This document shows, one piece after another, positions 28,674 to 38,165 of a stretch of 64,000 bases of DNA. How positions within the stretch are numbered: the first letter of the stretch is position 1; each line of letters opens with the position of its first letter. The translations under genes were made by a program, and so were the position numbers. The notes beneath the pieces are model-generated. The model had not been told where the DNA came from. It made no database searches and worked only from the letters and a program-made list of their open reading frames with translations. This DNA is from an uncultured Allorhizobium sp. (lineage in GTDB: Bacteria > Pseudomonadota > Alphaproteobacteria > Rhizobiales > Rhizobiaceae), in contig OY288189.1 of the NCBI GenBank assembly GCA_958439205.1, positions 3,363,001 through 3,427,000 on the forward strand, given 5' to 3'.

Positions 28674-29747
28674 ATGAGCCAGGCTGGCAAGAACGGGTTG
28701 ACCTATAGCGATGCGGGCGTCGACATCGACGCGGGCAACCTGATGGTCGAGAAGATCAAGCCGGCCGTGAAGTCGACGCGTCGTCCCGGTGCGGATGGCG
28801 AGATCGGCGGCTTTGGCGGGCTCTTCGATCTGAAGGCCGCCGGCTTCAAGGATCCGATCCTTGTTGCTGCAAACGATGGCGTCGGCACCAAGCTGAAGAT
28901 CGCCATCGATGCTAATATCCACGACACCGTCGGCATCGACCTTGTCGCCATGTGCGTCAACGACCTCGTCGTTCAAGGTGCCGAGCCCCTTCTCTTCCTC
29001 GACTATTTCGCCACCGGAAAGCTCGACCCAGACCAGGGTGCAGCGATCGTTCAGGGCATTGCAGCTGGCTGCCGTGAGGCAGGCTGCGCGCTGATCGGCG
29101 GGGAAACCGCTGAAATGCCGGGCATGTATTCCAAGGGCGATTATGACCTCGCGGGCTTTGCCGTCGGGGCTGCCGAGCGCGGCGAACTGCTGCCGGCTGG
29201 CGATATTGCTGAGGGCGATGTGATCCTCGGTCTCTCGTCTTCGGGCGTGCATTCCAACGGCTTCTCGCTGGTGCGCAAGATCGTCGAACTCTCGGGTCTC
29301 GCCTGGGATGCGCCCGCTCCATTCGCCGAGGGACAGTCGCTGGGTGCAGCGCTCCTGACCCCGACCCGCATCTATGTGAAGCCGCTGCTAAAGGCGATCA
29401 AGGAAACCAAGGCGCTGAAGGCGCTCGCCCATATCACCGGCGGCGGCTTCCCGGAGAACATTCCGCGCGTACTGCCGAAGCATCTCGCCGCCGAGATCGA
29501 TCTCTCCTCCTTCAAGGTTCCGGCCGTCTTCTCCTGGCTCGCCAAGACCGGCGGCGTTGCCCAGAACGAAATGCTGCGCACCTTCAACTGCGGCATCGGC
29601 ATGATCGTCGTCGTCTCCGCCGACAAGGTGGACGAGGTCACCAAGGCACTGGAAGCCGAAGGTGAGACCGTTGCCCGTCTGGGTCGCATGATTGCCCGCG
29701 AAGAGGGTGCGCATGGCGTGACCTACAAGGGTACGCTCGCCCTATGA
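28674..29747 (+). CDS. purM: Phosphoribosylformylglycinamidine cyclo-ligase (AIR synthetase)
   Basis: 357 residues. It closes the imidazole ring to make AIR in purine synthesis, using ATP. Typical blocks: [15 protein letters not shown] at the N terminus, [23 protein letters not shown] (about residues 62-75), [16 protein letters not shown] and [13 protein letters not shown] near 262. I chose ATG 28674, five bases after a strong GGAGG. purN follows with a 4-base overlap. The 251-bp upstream region holds only an imperfect hairpin (about 28580-28605: GCCGGGAA and TTCCCCGGC) and no purine riboswitch that I can recognise. Confidence 0.95.
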   Translation: MSQAGKNGLTYSDAGVDIDAGNLMVEKIKPAVKSTRRPGADGEIGGFGGLFDLKAAGFKDPILVAANDGVGTKLKIAIDANIHDTVGIDLVAMCVNDLVVQGAEPLLFLDYFATGKLDPDQGAAIVQGIAAGCREAGCALIGGETAEMPGMYSKGDYDLAGFAVGAAERGELLPAGDIAEGDVILGLSSSGVHSNGFSLVRKIVELSGLAWDAPAPFAEGQSLGAALLTPTRIYVKPLLKAIKETKALKALAHITGGGFPENIPRVLPKHLAAEIDLSSFKVPAVFSWLAKTGGVAQNEMLRTFNCGIGMIVVVSADKVDEVTKALEAEGETVARLGRMIAREEGAHGVTYKGTLAL

Positions 29748-30400
29748 GCGTCAGCCGCAAACGCGTCGTCGCCTTCATCTCCGGCGGCGGGTCGAACATG
29801 CTGGCGCTGGCCAGAGCCTGCGAGGCGGCGGACTATCCGGCCGAAATTGTCGCGGTTTTTTCCGACAAGCCTCAGGCCGGCGGCCTTGCCAAGGCGGAAG
29901 CGCTCGGCATTCCGACACACGTTTTCGAGCGCAAGGCCTATGGCTCCAAGGCCGAGCATGAGGCGGCAATCCTCGCCGCCCTTGCCGACATCGCCCCAGA
30001 CCTGATCTGTCTTGCCGGTTATATGCGCCTCCTCTCCGGCGATTTCATCCGTCCGCATACCGGCCGGATCCTCAACATCCACCCTTCCCTGCTGCCGCTC
30101 TTCCCCGGCCTACACACCCATCAGCGGGCAATCGATGCCGGCATGAAGGTCGCGGGCTGCACCGTGCATTTCGTCACCGAGGGCATGGATGAGGGCCCTG
30201 TTATTGCGCAGGCGGTTGTTCCAGTGCTGATCGATGACACGGCAGAGACCCTGGCGGCACGCGTGCTCACCGTCGAGCACCAGACCTATGCGGCGGCACT
30301 GAAGCTGGTTGCCTCCGGTAGCGTCTCCATGCGTGCCGATGGCAGCGTCGAACGGCTCACATCGGGAACGGATGCGGAAGCCAGGCTGATCAGCGCCTGA
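29744..30400 (+). CDS. purN: Phosphoribosylglycinamide formyltransferase
   Basis: 218 residues. It transfers a formyl group from 10-formyl-THF to GAR in purine synthesis. Seen: [12 protein letters not shown] (residues 9-20), [17 protein letters not shown] strand, then [15 protein letters not shown] and the catalytic segment [12 protein letters not shown] with [24 protein letters not shown] supplying the Asn, His and Asp. The ATG overlaps the purM stop (ATGA), so it is translationally coupled. Confidence 0.94.
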   Translation: MSVSRKRVVAFISGGGSNMLALARACEAADYPAEIVAVFSDKPQAGGLAKAEALGIPTHVFERKAYGSKAEHEAAILAALADIAPDLICLAGYMRLLSGDFIRPHTGRILNIHPSLLPLFPGLHTHQRAIDAGMKVAGCTVHFVTEGMDEGPVIAQAVVPVLIDDTAETLAARVLTVEHQTYAAALKLVASGSVSMRADGSVERLTSGTDAEARLISA

Positions 30401-30518
30401 GGCGTGGCGTGCGATCTGTTCACCCCCCCGTTTAAATCTAAGGGTTCCTCTCTCCGCTGGACTCAGCTCTATTCGTGTTCTCATTTTGATCACGTAAAGC
30501 TGTTGCCAGGGACCTTTC

Positions 30519-32372
30519 ATGACGTTGTCCGATCGGATTTTCACCCCCTTTGAAAGGCTGCTCCGACCGCTCGAAGTGCCGTATCGTAGGATTCCGAGTG
30601 GTGGTCCTCTGCGGCTGGTCCTGCATTTCGTCGCATACGCACCGAAGTCGTTTTTGGTCGTGCTTGCCCTGTCAGCCAGCGTCGAGATCGTCAACCTGAC
30701 TGTTCTCTGGGGTGTCTCGCATCTGATCGACGGCATCTCCAGCCAAGGTCTACTTCCCTATCTCGATGCCCATCGGTGGCCACTCGCTGGTTTCGTCGCG
30801 CTCTTTTTCCCGGTGCTGCCGCTGCTCATCTTTCTCTGCAATGCGTTGGGCGCCCATGTCCTCAGCGTCAGCCTTCCCACACTCATCCAGTGGCATGGCC
30901 ACAAGGCGGTCGAAAGCCAGGATCTAGGCTTCTTCCACGACCAGTTTTCGGGTCAGGTGGCCAGCCGCATCGCGCAGGTGGCAGGGGCCGTCAAGCAACA
31001 GATGGCGGCGGCGGTCTGGACGCTGCCAATCTTCTTTGTGCAGATGGTCGGTTCAGTCGTGCTTTTGACCGCGCTTGCCTGGCCGTTGACGCTCCCGGTC
31101 CTTGTGTGGATCGCCATCAATGGCGTGATCGCCAAACAGGCCGTGCCGCAGTTTAGCGCAACGGCCAAGACGGCTGCACGGGCGCGCAGCCGGGTGGTCG
31201 GCGAGATGACCGATCTCTACAGCAACATCCAGACGGTCAAGCTCTTTGCCGCCGAGGACAGCGAGGCCGGTGCGCTGCGGCGTGGGATGGAGCGATCGAT
31301 GACCGCACAGTTTCGGGAGCGCCGCATCGGCCTTACCGCAGATCTTCTGGTCATATCCTCCAACACGTTGCTGTTCATCGCCATCTTTGCCGTCAGCCTC
31401 TGGGGGATTGCCGACGGTTTCGTCACGCTCGGCGAATTCGTCGCTGCGATAACCATCACCCAGCGGCTGGCCTCCAACTCCCGGGGCTTCCTCAATCTCG
31501 GCCAACAGATTTCCGAGGCGATCGGCACAATTCGCGACGCCATGCCGGTCATGACCACTCCGCCGACCGTGGTTGATCGGCCGGGGGCGAAGGCGCTCAC
31601 CGTCGAGCGCGGCGAGATCCGCTTCGACCGCGTGAATTTCGAGTATCACGATGGCCAGCAGGTCATTCACGACCTGTCGCTTTCGGTTTCAGCCGGCGAG
31701 AAGGTCGGGCTCGTGGGCTTGTCCGGCGCTGGCAAGACCACGCTGGTGAGCCTGCTCCTGCGTCTCTACGACCTCGATGGCGGACGCATCATCATCGATG
31801 GACAGGATGTCGCCGCAGTAACCCAGGCGAGCCTGCGCGCACAGATCGGTTTCATCGCTCAGGATGTATCATTGCTGCATCGCTCGGTCGGCGACAACAT
31901 CCTCTATGGCCGGCCGGGTGCTGCGCAGGCAGACCTGGAAGCCGCGGCACGCCTTGCTCAGGCCGATGCCTTCATCGCCGACCTGAAAGACAGCGAGGGA
32001 CGCACCGGTTATTCGGCCTATGTCGGGGATCGTGGCGTCAAGCTCTCAGGCGGGCAACGGCAGCGCGTCGCCATCGCTAGGGTCCTGCTCAAGGATGCGC
32101 CGATCCTGGTGTTGGACGAGGCAACGTCGGCGCTGGACAGTGAGGCGGAGGCGACGATCCAGGAGAAGCTCGACCTGCTGATGGAAGGCAAGACAGTGAT
32201 CGCCATCGCCCATCGGCTTTCCACGATCGCCCGCATGGATCGCATCGTCGTGCTCGACAAGGGGCGCATCATCGAGGAAGGAAGACCAGACGATCTTCTG
32301 TCCTCGGGTGGCCTCTATAGCCGTCTATGGGCGCGCCAGACCGGCGGTTACATCGCGACGCTGGACGATTAA
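30519..32372 (+). CDS. ABC exporter, fused permease and ATPase
   Basis: 617 residues: an N-terminal cytoplasmic stretch, six membrane helices (about 45-335) and an ATPase domain (about 360-605) with Walker A GLSGAGKTT, signature LSGGQRQRVAIARVLL, Walker B ILVLDEATSALD and the H-loop AIAHRLSTIARMD. It would act as a homodimer to export a hydrophobic or lipid-like substrate; there is no accessory gene to point to one. Its TAA overlaps the TAA of the convergent NUDIX gene, leaving no room for a terminator between them. Confidence 0.92.
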   Translation: MTLSDRIFTPFERLLRPLEVPYRRIPSGGPLRLVLHFVAYAPKSFLVVLALSASVEIVNLTVLWGVSHLIDGISSQGLLPYLDAHRWPLAGFVALFFPVLPLLIFLCNALGAHVLSVSLPTLIQWHGHKAVESQDLGFFHDQFSGQVASRIAQVAGAVKQQMAAAVWTLPIFFVQMVGSVVLLTALAWPLTLPVLVWIAINGVIAKQAVPQFSATAKTAARARSRVVGEMTDLYSNIQTVKLFAAEDSEAGALRRGMERSMTAQFRERRIGLTADLLVISSNTLLFIAIFAVSLWGIADGFVTLGEFVAAITITQRLASNSRGFLNLGQQISEAIGTIRDAMPVMTTPPTVVDRPGAKALTVERGEIRFDRVNFEYHDGQQVIHDLSLSVSAGEKVGLVGLSGAGKTTLVSLLLRLYDLDGGRIIIDGQDVAAVTQASLRAQIGFIAQDVSLLHRSVGDNILYGRPGAAQADLEAAARLAQADAFIADLKDSEGRTGYSAYVGDRGVKLSGGQRQRVAIARVLLKDAPILVLDEATSALDSEAEATIQEKLDLLMEGKTVIAIAHRLSTIARMDRIVVLDKGRIIEEGRPDDLLSSGGLYSRLWARQTGGYIATLDD

Positions 32373-32968
32373 GCGTCCCCGGCACTCCGCCGCAACGCTG
32401 CCCATTGCAGCAGCATGATCGTCTTGGCGTCGATGATCTCGCCGGCCTCCACCATTTCCAAGGCTTCCGTGAAGCTCAGTTCAACAACCTCGAGGTCTTC
32501 CTGCTCGTCGTCGAGCCCGCCACCGTCGGCAATCCGGTCGGCATCGGTCACGGCAGCGTAGAAGCCGTGGAGCTTTTCGGTGACCGAACCGGGAGACATG
32601 TAGGCGGCGTAGGCAGGGGTGGCCCGCGCGATCTTGTAACCTGTTTCTTCCAGCGCTTCCCGCAGCGCTGCCTGCAGCGCGGTTTCTCCGTCGTCGATGA
32701 AGCCGGCTGGGGCTTCGAGCAGATAGGGATATTCGCCGCTCAGATGGGCTGCGATGCGCAGCTGGCGGACCAGAGTGACCGTGTCGCGGTCGACATTGTG
32801 CAGAAGAATCGCTGACGCATTGCGGCGCTCGAAGACCTCCCAGGAGAGCCGGTGCGGCGCCCTGCCCTCACGGAAGAAATCGAAGGTGATGCCGCGCAGG
32901 TGGCTCCAGCCCTTCCACAGCGTCTTGTCTTCCAGGATCGCGATCCGGGCCTTGTCGAAAATGCTCAT
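32369..32968 (-). CDS. NUDIX hydrolase, GDP-mannose / ADP-sugar pyrophosphatase-like
   Basis: 199 residues. The NUDIX box is complete: GFIDDGETALQAALREALEE, then TGY, with the REUxEE core, and EAPAGF precedes it. Overall length and the LLHNVDRDTVTLVRQLRI opening fit the NudK/ADP-ribose pyrophosphatase group, which splits nucleoside diphosphate sugars with Mg2+. I placed the start at ATG 32968; an in-frame TTG at 32974 overlaps the upstream stop. It begins two bases after the molybdopterin oxidoreductase stop and is likely cotranscribed with it. Confidence 0.85.
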   Translation of the reverse strand: MSIFDKARIAILEDKTLWKGWSHLRGITFDFFREGRAPHRLSWEVFERRNASAILLHNVDRDTVTLVRQLRIAAHLSGEYPYLLEAPAGFIDDGETALQAALREALEETGYKIARATPAYAAYMSPGSVTEKLHGFYAAVTDADRIADGGGLDDEQEDLEVVELSFTEALEMVEAGEIIDAKTIMLLQWAALRRSAGDA

Positions 32969-32970
32969 GC

Positions 32971-35085
32971 TCAAGCTTTTCTCATCCAGACCTTGTTGTC
33001 ATGGAAGGCGGCACCGCCATGAGGAGCTGCCGGGTCGGCGCCGGTCAGGACATTGATGCCCTCGCCATCGAGATGGGACTTGTTGGGCCAAAGGCCCTCG
33101 GCGACCAGCACGCCTGCCTTCACCGCATCAGTGATCTTGGCATGGATGCGGAGCTCGCCCCTGACATTGCCGAGTTGGACGACATCGCCATCGGCAAGGC
33201 CGAGGCTCAGGGCATCGCCGGGGTTCACCATGACCTCCGGGCGACCTTCCTTGTCACGCGAGGTCTTGGTCTCGGCGAAGGTCGAATTCAGGAAGTTGCG
33301 TGCCGGCGAGGTCGCAAGGCGGAAAGGATGCTCCGCATCAGCGGTCTCGATCAGGTCCACCTGGTCGGGGTAAACTGGGAGCGCCTTGATCGGCCCCAGC
33401 GAGCCGAGCTTTGCCGGTGGCTTGTTCGGGGCTGGCGTGTTTTCCCAGTCCGGCTTGAAGCGGAACTTGCCGTCCGGATGGGCGAAGCCATTGAGGTAAT
33501 GGGCGTCTTCGAAGGCCGGCTGGCAATCGAGCCATTTGTCCTCGATCAGCGTGTCGAAATCAGGTTTGCCGCTGATATAGAGCATGCGCTCGATATGCTC
33601 GCGCTCGGTCTTGCCGAAGCCGGGGCGATCGGCGACGCCGAGGCGTTTTGCCAGTTCCTCGATTACGAAGAGATTGGTGCGGACCAGAGGTGGCGCATCG
33701 ACGAGCTTCGGCCCGAGCAGGATATGGCTCTGGCCGCCGCCGCGATAGATGTCGTCATGCTCGACGAACATGGTGGCGGGCAGCACGATATCGGCCAGTT
33801 CCGCCGTCTCGGTCATGAACTGCTCGTGCACGGCAAGGAAAAGGTCGTTGCGCAGGAAGCCCTGTTTCACGAGCCGCTGTTCGGGCGCGACATTCACCGG
33901 ATTGGTATTCTGGATGATCAGCGCATCGACCGGACCGCGATGGCGCAGAGCTTCCGCGTCCCCCGTCAGGACACGACCGATCTGCGACTGGTCGAGCATG
34001 CGGATCTCTGGGTCGACCATGGCCGTGCCCATCAGCTCCGCCTTGTTCAGCTGGAAGATATCGCTGTTCGAATGGAAGGCACCGCCGCCCTCGTATTGCC
34101 AGGCGCCGAGCACTGTCGCGAGCGACAGGGCCGCATGCATGGACACAGCGCCGTTGCGGCTGCGGGTGAAGCCATAGCCGAGGCGGAAATAGGTCTTTTT
34201 CGTCTGGCCGACGTGGCGGGCGAAGGCCTCGATTTGTTCGACGGAGAGGCCTGTAATCGCCGAGGCCCATTCCGGCGTCTTGTCTTTGAGGTGCGCTTCG
34301 AGGCCTGCCGGATCATCGGCGAATTTCGCCATATATCCCCGATCGGCATAGCCATCCCGAAAGGCGACATGCATGGCGGCGCAGGCGAGTGCAGCATCGG
34401 TGCCGGGCTTCAGGATGAGGGCCATGTCGGCCTGCTTCATCGTCGGATTGTCGTAGATGTCGACGACGACGATCTTGGCGCCGCGATCCTTGCGCGCCTT
34501 GATCGCGTGGGTCATCACGTTGACCTGGGTGGCCACCGCATTGGTGCCCCAGATGACGACGCAATCGGACACGGCCATCTCGCGCGGGTCGGGGCCGCGC
34601 AGCGTGCCAGTGCCCATGACATAGCCTGTCCAGGCCATGTTGGTGCAGATCGTGCCGAAGAAGCCGGAATATTTCTTGGCGTGGCGCAGGCGCTCGATCG
34701 AATCGCGCTGCACGAGGCCCATGGTGCCGGCGTAGAAATAAGGCCAGACGGCCTCGGAGCCGTGGCGCTGCTCGGCCTTGACGAAGGCGTCGGCGATCTC
34801 GTCGAGGGCGGCTTCCCAAGTGACGTCCTGCCACTGCCCTGCCCCCTTGGCGCCGGCCCGGCGGACCGGCTTCATCAAGCGATCGGGATGGTAGAGCCGC
34901 TCGGCGTAACGCGCGACCTTGGCGCAGATGACGCCCGCCGTGTAGCTGTTCTCGGTTGCCCCGCGCATACGACCGATGCGGCCGTCCTCGGTCAGTTCGA
35001 CGTCGAGGGCGCAGGTGGATGGACAGTCATGCGGACAGGCCGTATGACCGACCGACCGGTTTCGGATGGGGCTCTGGATGTTCAT
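32971..35085 (-). CDS. Molybdopterin oxidoreductase (formate dehydrogenase/BisC-like superfamily)
   Basis: 704 residues, one polypeptide with no Tat signal, so cytoplasmic. An N-terminal 4Fe-4S site is made by C17, C21, C25 and C54 (HTACPHDCPSTC and VICAK). The segment TICTNMAWTGY aligns with the region that gives the Mo ligand in NapA-type enzymes, suggesting a Cys ligand. Later blocks (NPVNVAPEQ, DIVLPATMFVEHDDIY, NSTFAETK) bind the bis-pterin-guanine cofactor. The substrate is unknown. ATG 35085 is used; an extension to 35127 is unlikely. Its only partner is the NUDIX gene downstream; the molybdopterin synthase genes lie about 7 kb away. Confidence 0.88.
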   Translation of the reverse strand: MNIQSPIRNRSVGHTACPHDCPSTCALDVELTEDGRIGRMRGATENSYTAGVICAKVARYAERLYHPDRLMKPVRRAGAKGAGQWQDVTWEAALDEIADAFVKAEQRHGSEAVWPYFYAGTMGLVQRDSIERLRHAKKYSGFFGTICTNMAWTGYVMGTGTLRGPDPREMAVSDCVVIWGTNAVATQVNVMTHAIKARKDRGAKIVVVDIYDNPTMKQADMALILKPGTDAALACAAMHVAFRDGYADRGYMAKFADDPAGLEAHLKDKTPEWASAITGLSVEQIEAFARHVGQTKKTYFRLGYGFTRSRNGAVSMHAALSLATVLGAWQYEGGGAFHSNSDIFQLNKAELMGTAMVDPEIRMLDQSQIGRVLTGDAEALRHRGPVDALIIQNTNPVNVAPEQRLVKQGFLRNDLFLAVHEQFMTETAELADIVLPATMFVEHDDIYRGGGQSHILLGPKLVDAPPLVRTNLFVIEELAKRLGVADRPGFGKTEREHIERMLYISGKPDFDTLIEDKWLDCQPAFEDAHYLNGFAHPDGKFRFKPDWENTPAPNKPPAKLGSLGPIKALPVYPDQVDLIETADAEHPFRLATSPARNFLNSTFAETKTSRDKEGRPEVMVNPGDALSLGLADGDVVQLGNVRGELRIHAKITDAVKAGVLVAEGLWPNKSHLDGEGINVLTGADPAAPHGGAAFHDNKVWMRKA

Positions 35086-35160
35086 GGGGCCGTTATAGGC
35101 CATGGCCGGAACGCTCAAAAGCCCCATTCGAACAATTCATCACTGCCATCGGAACCGTCA

Positions 35161-36024
35161 ATGAATTATCGCCACATCTATCACGCGGGCAATTTTGCCG
35201 ATGTGCTCAAACATCTCGTTCTGTCGCGGCTGATCGTCTATCTGCAGCAGAAGGACAAGGCGTTCCGCGTGCTCGATACCCATGCCGGCATCGGGCTCTA
35301 CGACCTCTCGTCGGACGAAGCGCAGAAAACAGGCGAATGGCTCGAGGGGATCGGCAAGGTGATCGATGCGGAGCTGCCGGAGAAGGTGGCCGAGATCATC
35401 GCGCCTTATCTCGATGCGGTGAAGGCTCTGAACCCGGATCGCGAGGTTGGTGGCCCCTTGCAGAAATATCCCGGCTCGCCGAAGCTCGCCCGCGATCTCT
35501 TCCGCCCTCAGGACAGGCTCTCCGCCATGGAGCTGCATCCCGAGGACGCGCGGGCTCTGTCCCGTCAATTCGAAGGCGATTTCCAGGTGCGCGTGACCGA
35601 GCTCGACGGCTGGCTGACGCTGAATGCACATCTTCCGCCGAAGGAGAAGCGCGGCATCGTGCTGATCGATCCGCCCTTCGAGAAGGAGGGTGAATACGAG
35701 CGGCTGGTCGACGGTCTTGCCAAGGCGCATCGACGGTTTGCCAATGGCGTCTACTGCCTCTGGTATCCGATCAAGAAGGGCGCGCCGATCAAGGAGTTCC
35801 ACGAGGCGCTGCAGGCGCTTGATATCCCCAAGATGCTCTGTGCCGAACTGCATGTGAAGAGCGACCGCGAGCAGACGGGCCTGTCCGGCACCGGCCTCAT
35901 CATCGTCAATCCACCCTTCACGCTGAAGGACGAGATGCATCTGGCCCTTCCCGAGCTGAAGCGATTGATGGCGCAGGACCGCTACGCGTCGCATCGCTGC
36001 TTCTGGCTGCGCGGCGAAGACTGA
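35161..36024 (+). CDS. rlmJ: 23S rRNA (adenine2030-N6)-methyltransferase
   Basis: 287 residues starting MNYRHIYHAGNFADVLKH, which is the diagnostic RlmJ N terminus. It methylates A2030 of 23S rRNA. The SAM site is near FRVLDTHAGIGLYDL (about residues 37-51) and the catalytic DPPF is in VLIDPPFEKEGEY (about 167). The reading frame is open upstream for 2.1 kb without a stop, but that stretch is the antisense of the molybdopterin oxidoreductase and is not part of this protein. It is divergent from that gene with a 75-bp gap. Confidence 0.94.
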   Translation: MNYRHIYHAGNFADVLKHLVLSRLIVYLQQKDKAFRVLDTHAGIGLYDLSSDEAQKTGEWLEGIGKVIDAELPEKVAEIIAPYLDAVKALNPDREVGGPLQKYPGSPKLARDLFRPQDRLSAMELHPEDARALSRQFEGDFQVRVTELDGWLTLNAHLPPKEKRGIVLIDPPFEKEGEYERLVDGLAKAHRRFANGVYCLWYPIKKGAPIKEFHEALQALDIPKMLCAELHVKSDREQTGLSGTGLIIVNPPFTLKDEMHLALPELKRLMAQDRYASHRCFWLRGED

Positions 36025-36036
36025 GCGGAGGCCGCG

Positions 36037-36795
36037 ATGGGACGCTATACCGGCTTTATCGCCTTCGGCCTGATGCTTGCGGCAGCTGCCGTCTACAGCT
36101 TCCTGCCTGTGGAAGCTCCCGGAGATCGCCCAGCCCCGACTGCGTCTTCGCAGACGCCCTCAGCACCGCCGAAAGCGGACCCGGCACAATCTCCGACCGT
36201 GCCAGCCTCGGATATCCCGCAAGGCAGCGGGTTTGATTTCTATGTGCTGGCGCTCTCCTGGTCGCCGACTTTCTGTGACAGCGATGCGGCAGGTCGCAAT
36301 CGCGAGCAGTGCGGCGGGGACAAAGACTTCAGCTGGGTGGTGCACGGGCTCTGGCCGCAGAACGACAAGGGCTGGCCGGAGAATTGTCCGACATCGGAGG
36401 GCAGTCGCGTGCCGGACCGGATCGGACGCACGGTCATGGACATCATGCCGAGCATGGGCCTGATCGGGCATCAGTGGCGCAAGCACGGCTCCTGCTCCGG
36501 CCTCTCGATGACCGACTACTTCAAGCTCATCCGCCAAGCCCATGATAGCATTCGCATTCCGGCCGAGCTTTCCGATGTCGACAGGGAAAGCCGCACATCG
36601 CCGCAGGCGGTGGAAGCCGCCTTCATCCGCAGCAATCCGGGCCTAGCCCGCTCGGCAGTGGCTGTCACCTGTGATAGGGAGAGAGCCGATGAAGTCAGGA
36701 TCTGTCTCGACAAATCGCTGGGCTTCAGGAATTGCCCGGAGGTCGACAGCCGATCCTGCCGCCGGTCCGAAATCACCATCCCGCCCGTGCGCTGA
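36037..36795 (+). CDS. Ribonuclease T2 family protein
   Basis: 252 residues. A membrane anchor or signal segment (residues 5-24) is followed by a Pro/Ala-rich linker (about 28-60) and an RNase T2 domain. The CAS1 motif is WVVHGLWP with His103 and the CAS2 motif is HQWRKHGSC with His150. The residue that is usually Glu in CAS2 (HEW) is Gln146. It is likely periplasmic and membrane-tethered, degrading RNA for salvage or stress. Several Cys residues fit disulfides. It starts 12 bases after rlmJ. Confidence 0.88.
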   Translation: MGRYTGFIAFGLMLAAAAVYSFLPVEAPGDRPAPTASSQTPSAPPKADPAQSPTVPASDIPQGSGFDFYVLALSWSPTFCDSDAAGRNREQCGGDKDFSWVVHGLWPQNDKGWPENCPTSEGSRVPDRIGRTVMDIMPSMGLIGHQWRKHGSCSGLSMTDYFKLIRQAHDSIRIPAELSDVDRESRTSPQAVEAAFIRSNPGLARSAVAVTCDRERADEVRICLDKSLGFRNCPEVDSRSCRRSEITIPPVR

Positions 36796-36825
36796 CCCCG
36801 CAAACAAGAGCCACAGGAAACCATC

Positions 36826-37422
36826 ATGAAGCTGCTCTTCGCGCCCGCCTCGCCCTATTCCTCCAAAGTCCGCATGGCGGCCCGCCATCTCGGGATCGAA
36901 CTGGAGGAGATCCGGGTGAACACGGCGGAAAACCCGCCGGAACTGCTGGATGCCAACCCGCTTGGCAAGATCCCGACGCTGGTGACCGATGACGGCACCA
37001 CCATTTTCGACAGCCGCGCCATCATGCACTACCTGCACCGGATCGGCGACAAGCGCCTCTATCCGAAGAAAGACGAGAAGCGGACCGAGGCTGAGGTTCT
37101 GGAGGCACTCGCCGACGGCATTAGCGACTGCCTTCTGGCCATCGTTTATGAAAAGCGCTTTCGGCCGCCGGAGCTCGTCAGCCAGGACGCAATCGATCGG
37201 CAGTGGGCGAAGATCAATCGCAGCCTCGATTATCTCGACAAGAACCTGCCGAAGGTCGGCAAGAAGCTGCATGGCGGACATTTCGCGCTTGCCGCAACGC
37301 TCGGCTATCTGATGCTGCGTTTCCCTGGCGACTGGGAGAACGGTCGGGCGGCGCTCACCGAATGGCCGGCCAAATTCGCGAAGGCCTTCGAGCCCTACCC
37401 TGCCCTTCGGCCCAAGGCCTGA
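36826..37422 (+). CDS. Glutathione S-transferase family protein
   Basis: 198 residues. An N-terminal thioredoxin-like domain (MKLLFAPASPYSSKVRMAARHLGIE; catalytic Ser/Tyr region in SPYSSKV) with the GSH-binding NPLGKIPTL and DSRAIMHYL is followed by a helical domain from about residue 85. The function may be detoxification or thiol transfer; the substrate is unknown. It lies 30 bases after the RNase T2 gene and is followed by a strong bidirectional terminator. Confidence 0.88.
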   Translation: MKLLFAPASPYSSKVRMAARHLGIELEEIRVNTAENPPELLDANPLGKIPTLVTDDGTTIFDSRAIMHYLHRIGDKRLYPKKDEKRTEAEVLEALADGISDCLLAIVYEKRFRPPELVSQDAIDRQWAKINRSLDYLDKNLPKVGKKLHGGHFALAATLGYLMLRFPGDWENGRAALTEWPAKFAKAFEPYPALRPKA

Positions 37423-37452
37423 GCCGTTATCCCTCAATTATCTCCAAACACA

Positions 37453-37480
37453 GAAAAGCCGGGACGATGCCCGGCTTTTC
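37453..37480. terminator. Bidirectional terminator between the GST and outer membrane protein genes
   Basis: 11-bp stem GAAAAGCCGGG / CCCGGCTTTTC with a 6-base loop. A and T tracts on either side serve both convergent genes. Confidence 0.88.
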
Positions 37481-37502
37481 CGTATGCATTTGATCGCTTG
37501 GA

Positions 37503-38165
37503 TCAGAACTTCACGCCCATGCCGACCTTGACGGAGTGGTCGTCGAAGCCGCGCGACACAGTCGAGCCACCGAGGTTGAAGTCACGCTTCTGGTAGTCGC
37601 TGTAGCGGTATTCGACGCGAGCGGTGATGTTGTCGGTCACGAAGGTTTCGACACCGGCACCGACGGTGTAACCGGCAGCCAGCTTCTCGTCGTTCGTGCC
37701 ATTGCCTTCCAGCTCGTGGTTGGCGACAGCCACACCGGCCGTACCGTAGACGAGGAAGGGGTTCAGGTCGTAGCCGACGCGACCACGGACCGAGCCGTTG
37801 ACACCCTGGGTGCCTTTGATACCGCCGGTCACACCAGCATCGGTGCCGGCAGAGCCGTCTTCGCCGTTGTAGCTGATGTCGGCTTCACCACCGTATACGA
37901 TGGAACCGCTCTGCATGTTGTAACCGCCGTAGACGGTGCCGCCGAGGTTGTCGGCGTCGCGGCCATCGGTCGAGCCGGTGAACTTGCCCATGTCATAGGT
38001 GATACCACCGCCGACATATGCACCCGACCAGTTGCCGGCCGGTGCAGAGAAGGATTCGGCTGCAGCCGGGGCTTCCGGTGCCTGATAGATCGCGTCAGCA
38101 GCCTGGGCGGCAAAAGCGACGACGGTGGTGGCGGATGCCAGAAGCATGATCTTGAGGGTACGCAT
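37503..38165 (-). CDS. Outer membrane beta-barrel protein, RopB/Omp25-like
   Basis: 220 residues with a cleaved signal (LLASATTVVAFAAQA, mature from about residue 23) and an eight-stranded barrel pattern: NWSGAYVGGGITYDMG, GYNMQSGSIVYGGEADIS, VRGRVGYDLNPFLVYGTAGVAVA, VGAGVETFVTDNITARVEYRYSDY, ending in VGMGVKF with the terminal Phe used for barrel assembly. Length and pattern match the small surface proteins RopB/Omp25 of rhizobia and brucellae. AAAGGAGA sits just before the ATG, predicting high expression. The gene is monocistronic. Confidence 0.9.
   Translation of the reverse strand: MRTLKIMLLASATTVVAFAAQAADAIYQAPEAPAAAESFSAPAGNWSGAYVGGGITYDMGKFTGSTDGRDADNLGGTVYGGYNMQSGSIVYGGEADISYNGEDGSAGTDAGVTGGIKGTQGVNGSVRGRVGYDLNPFLVYGTAGVAVANHELEGNGTNDEKLAAGYTVGAGVETFVTDNITARVEYRYSDYQKRDFNLGGSTVSRGFDDHSVKVGMGVKF

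Noticed and set aside
33001..35160. 720-codon plus-strand open frame across the molybdopterin oxidoreductase gene, in frame with rlmJ
   Set aside because: Its sequence has no recognisable domain, and the opposite strand has a complete, motif-rich gene. rlmJ has its standard N terminus at 35161.
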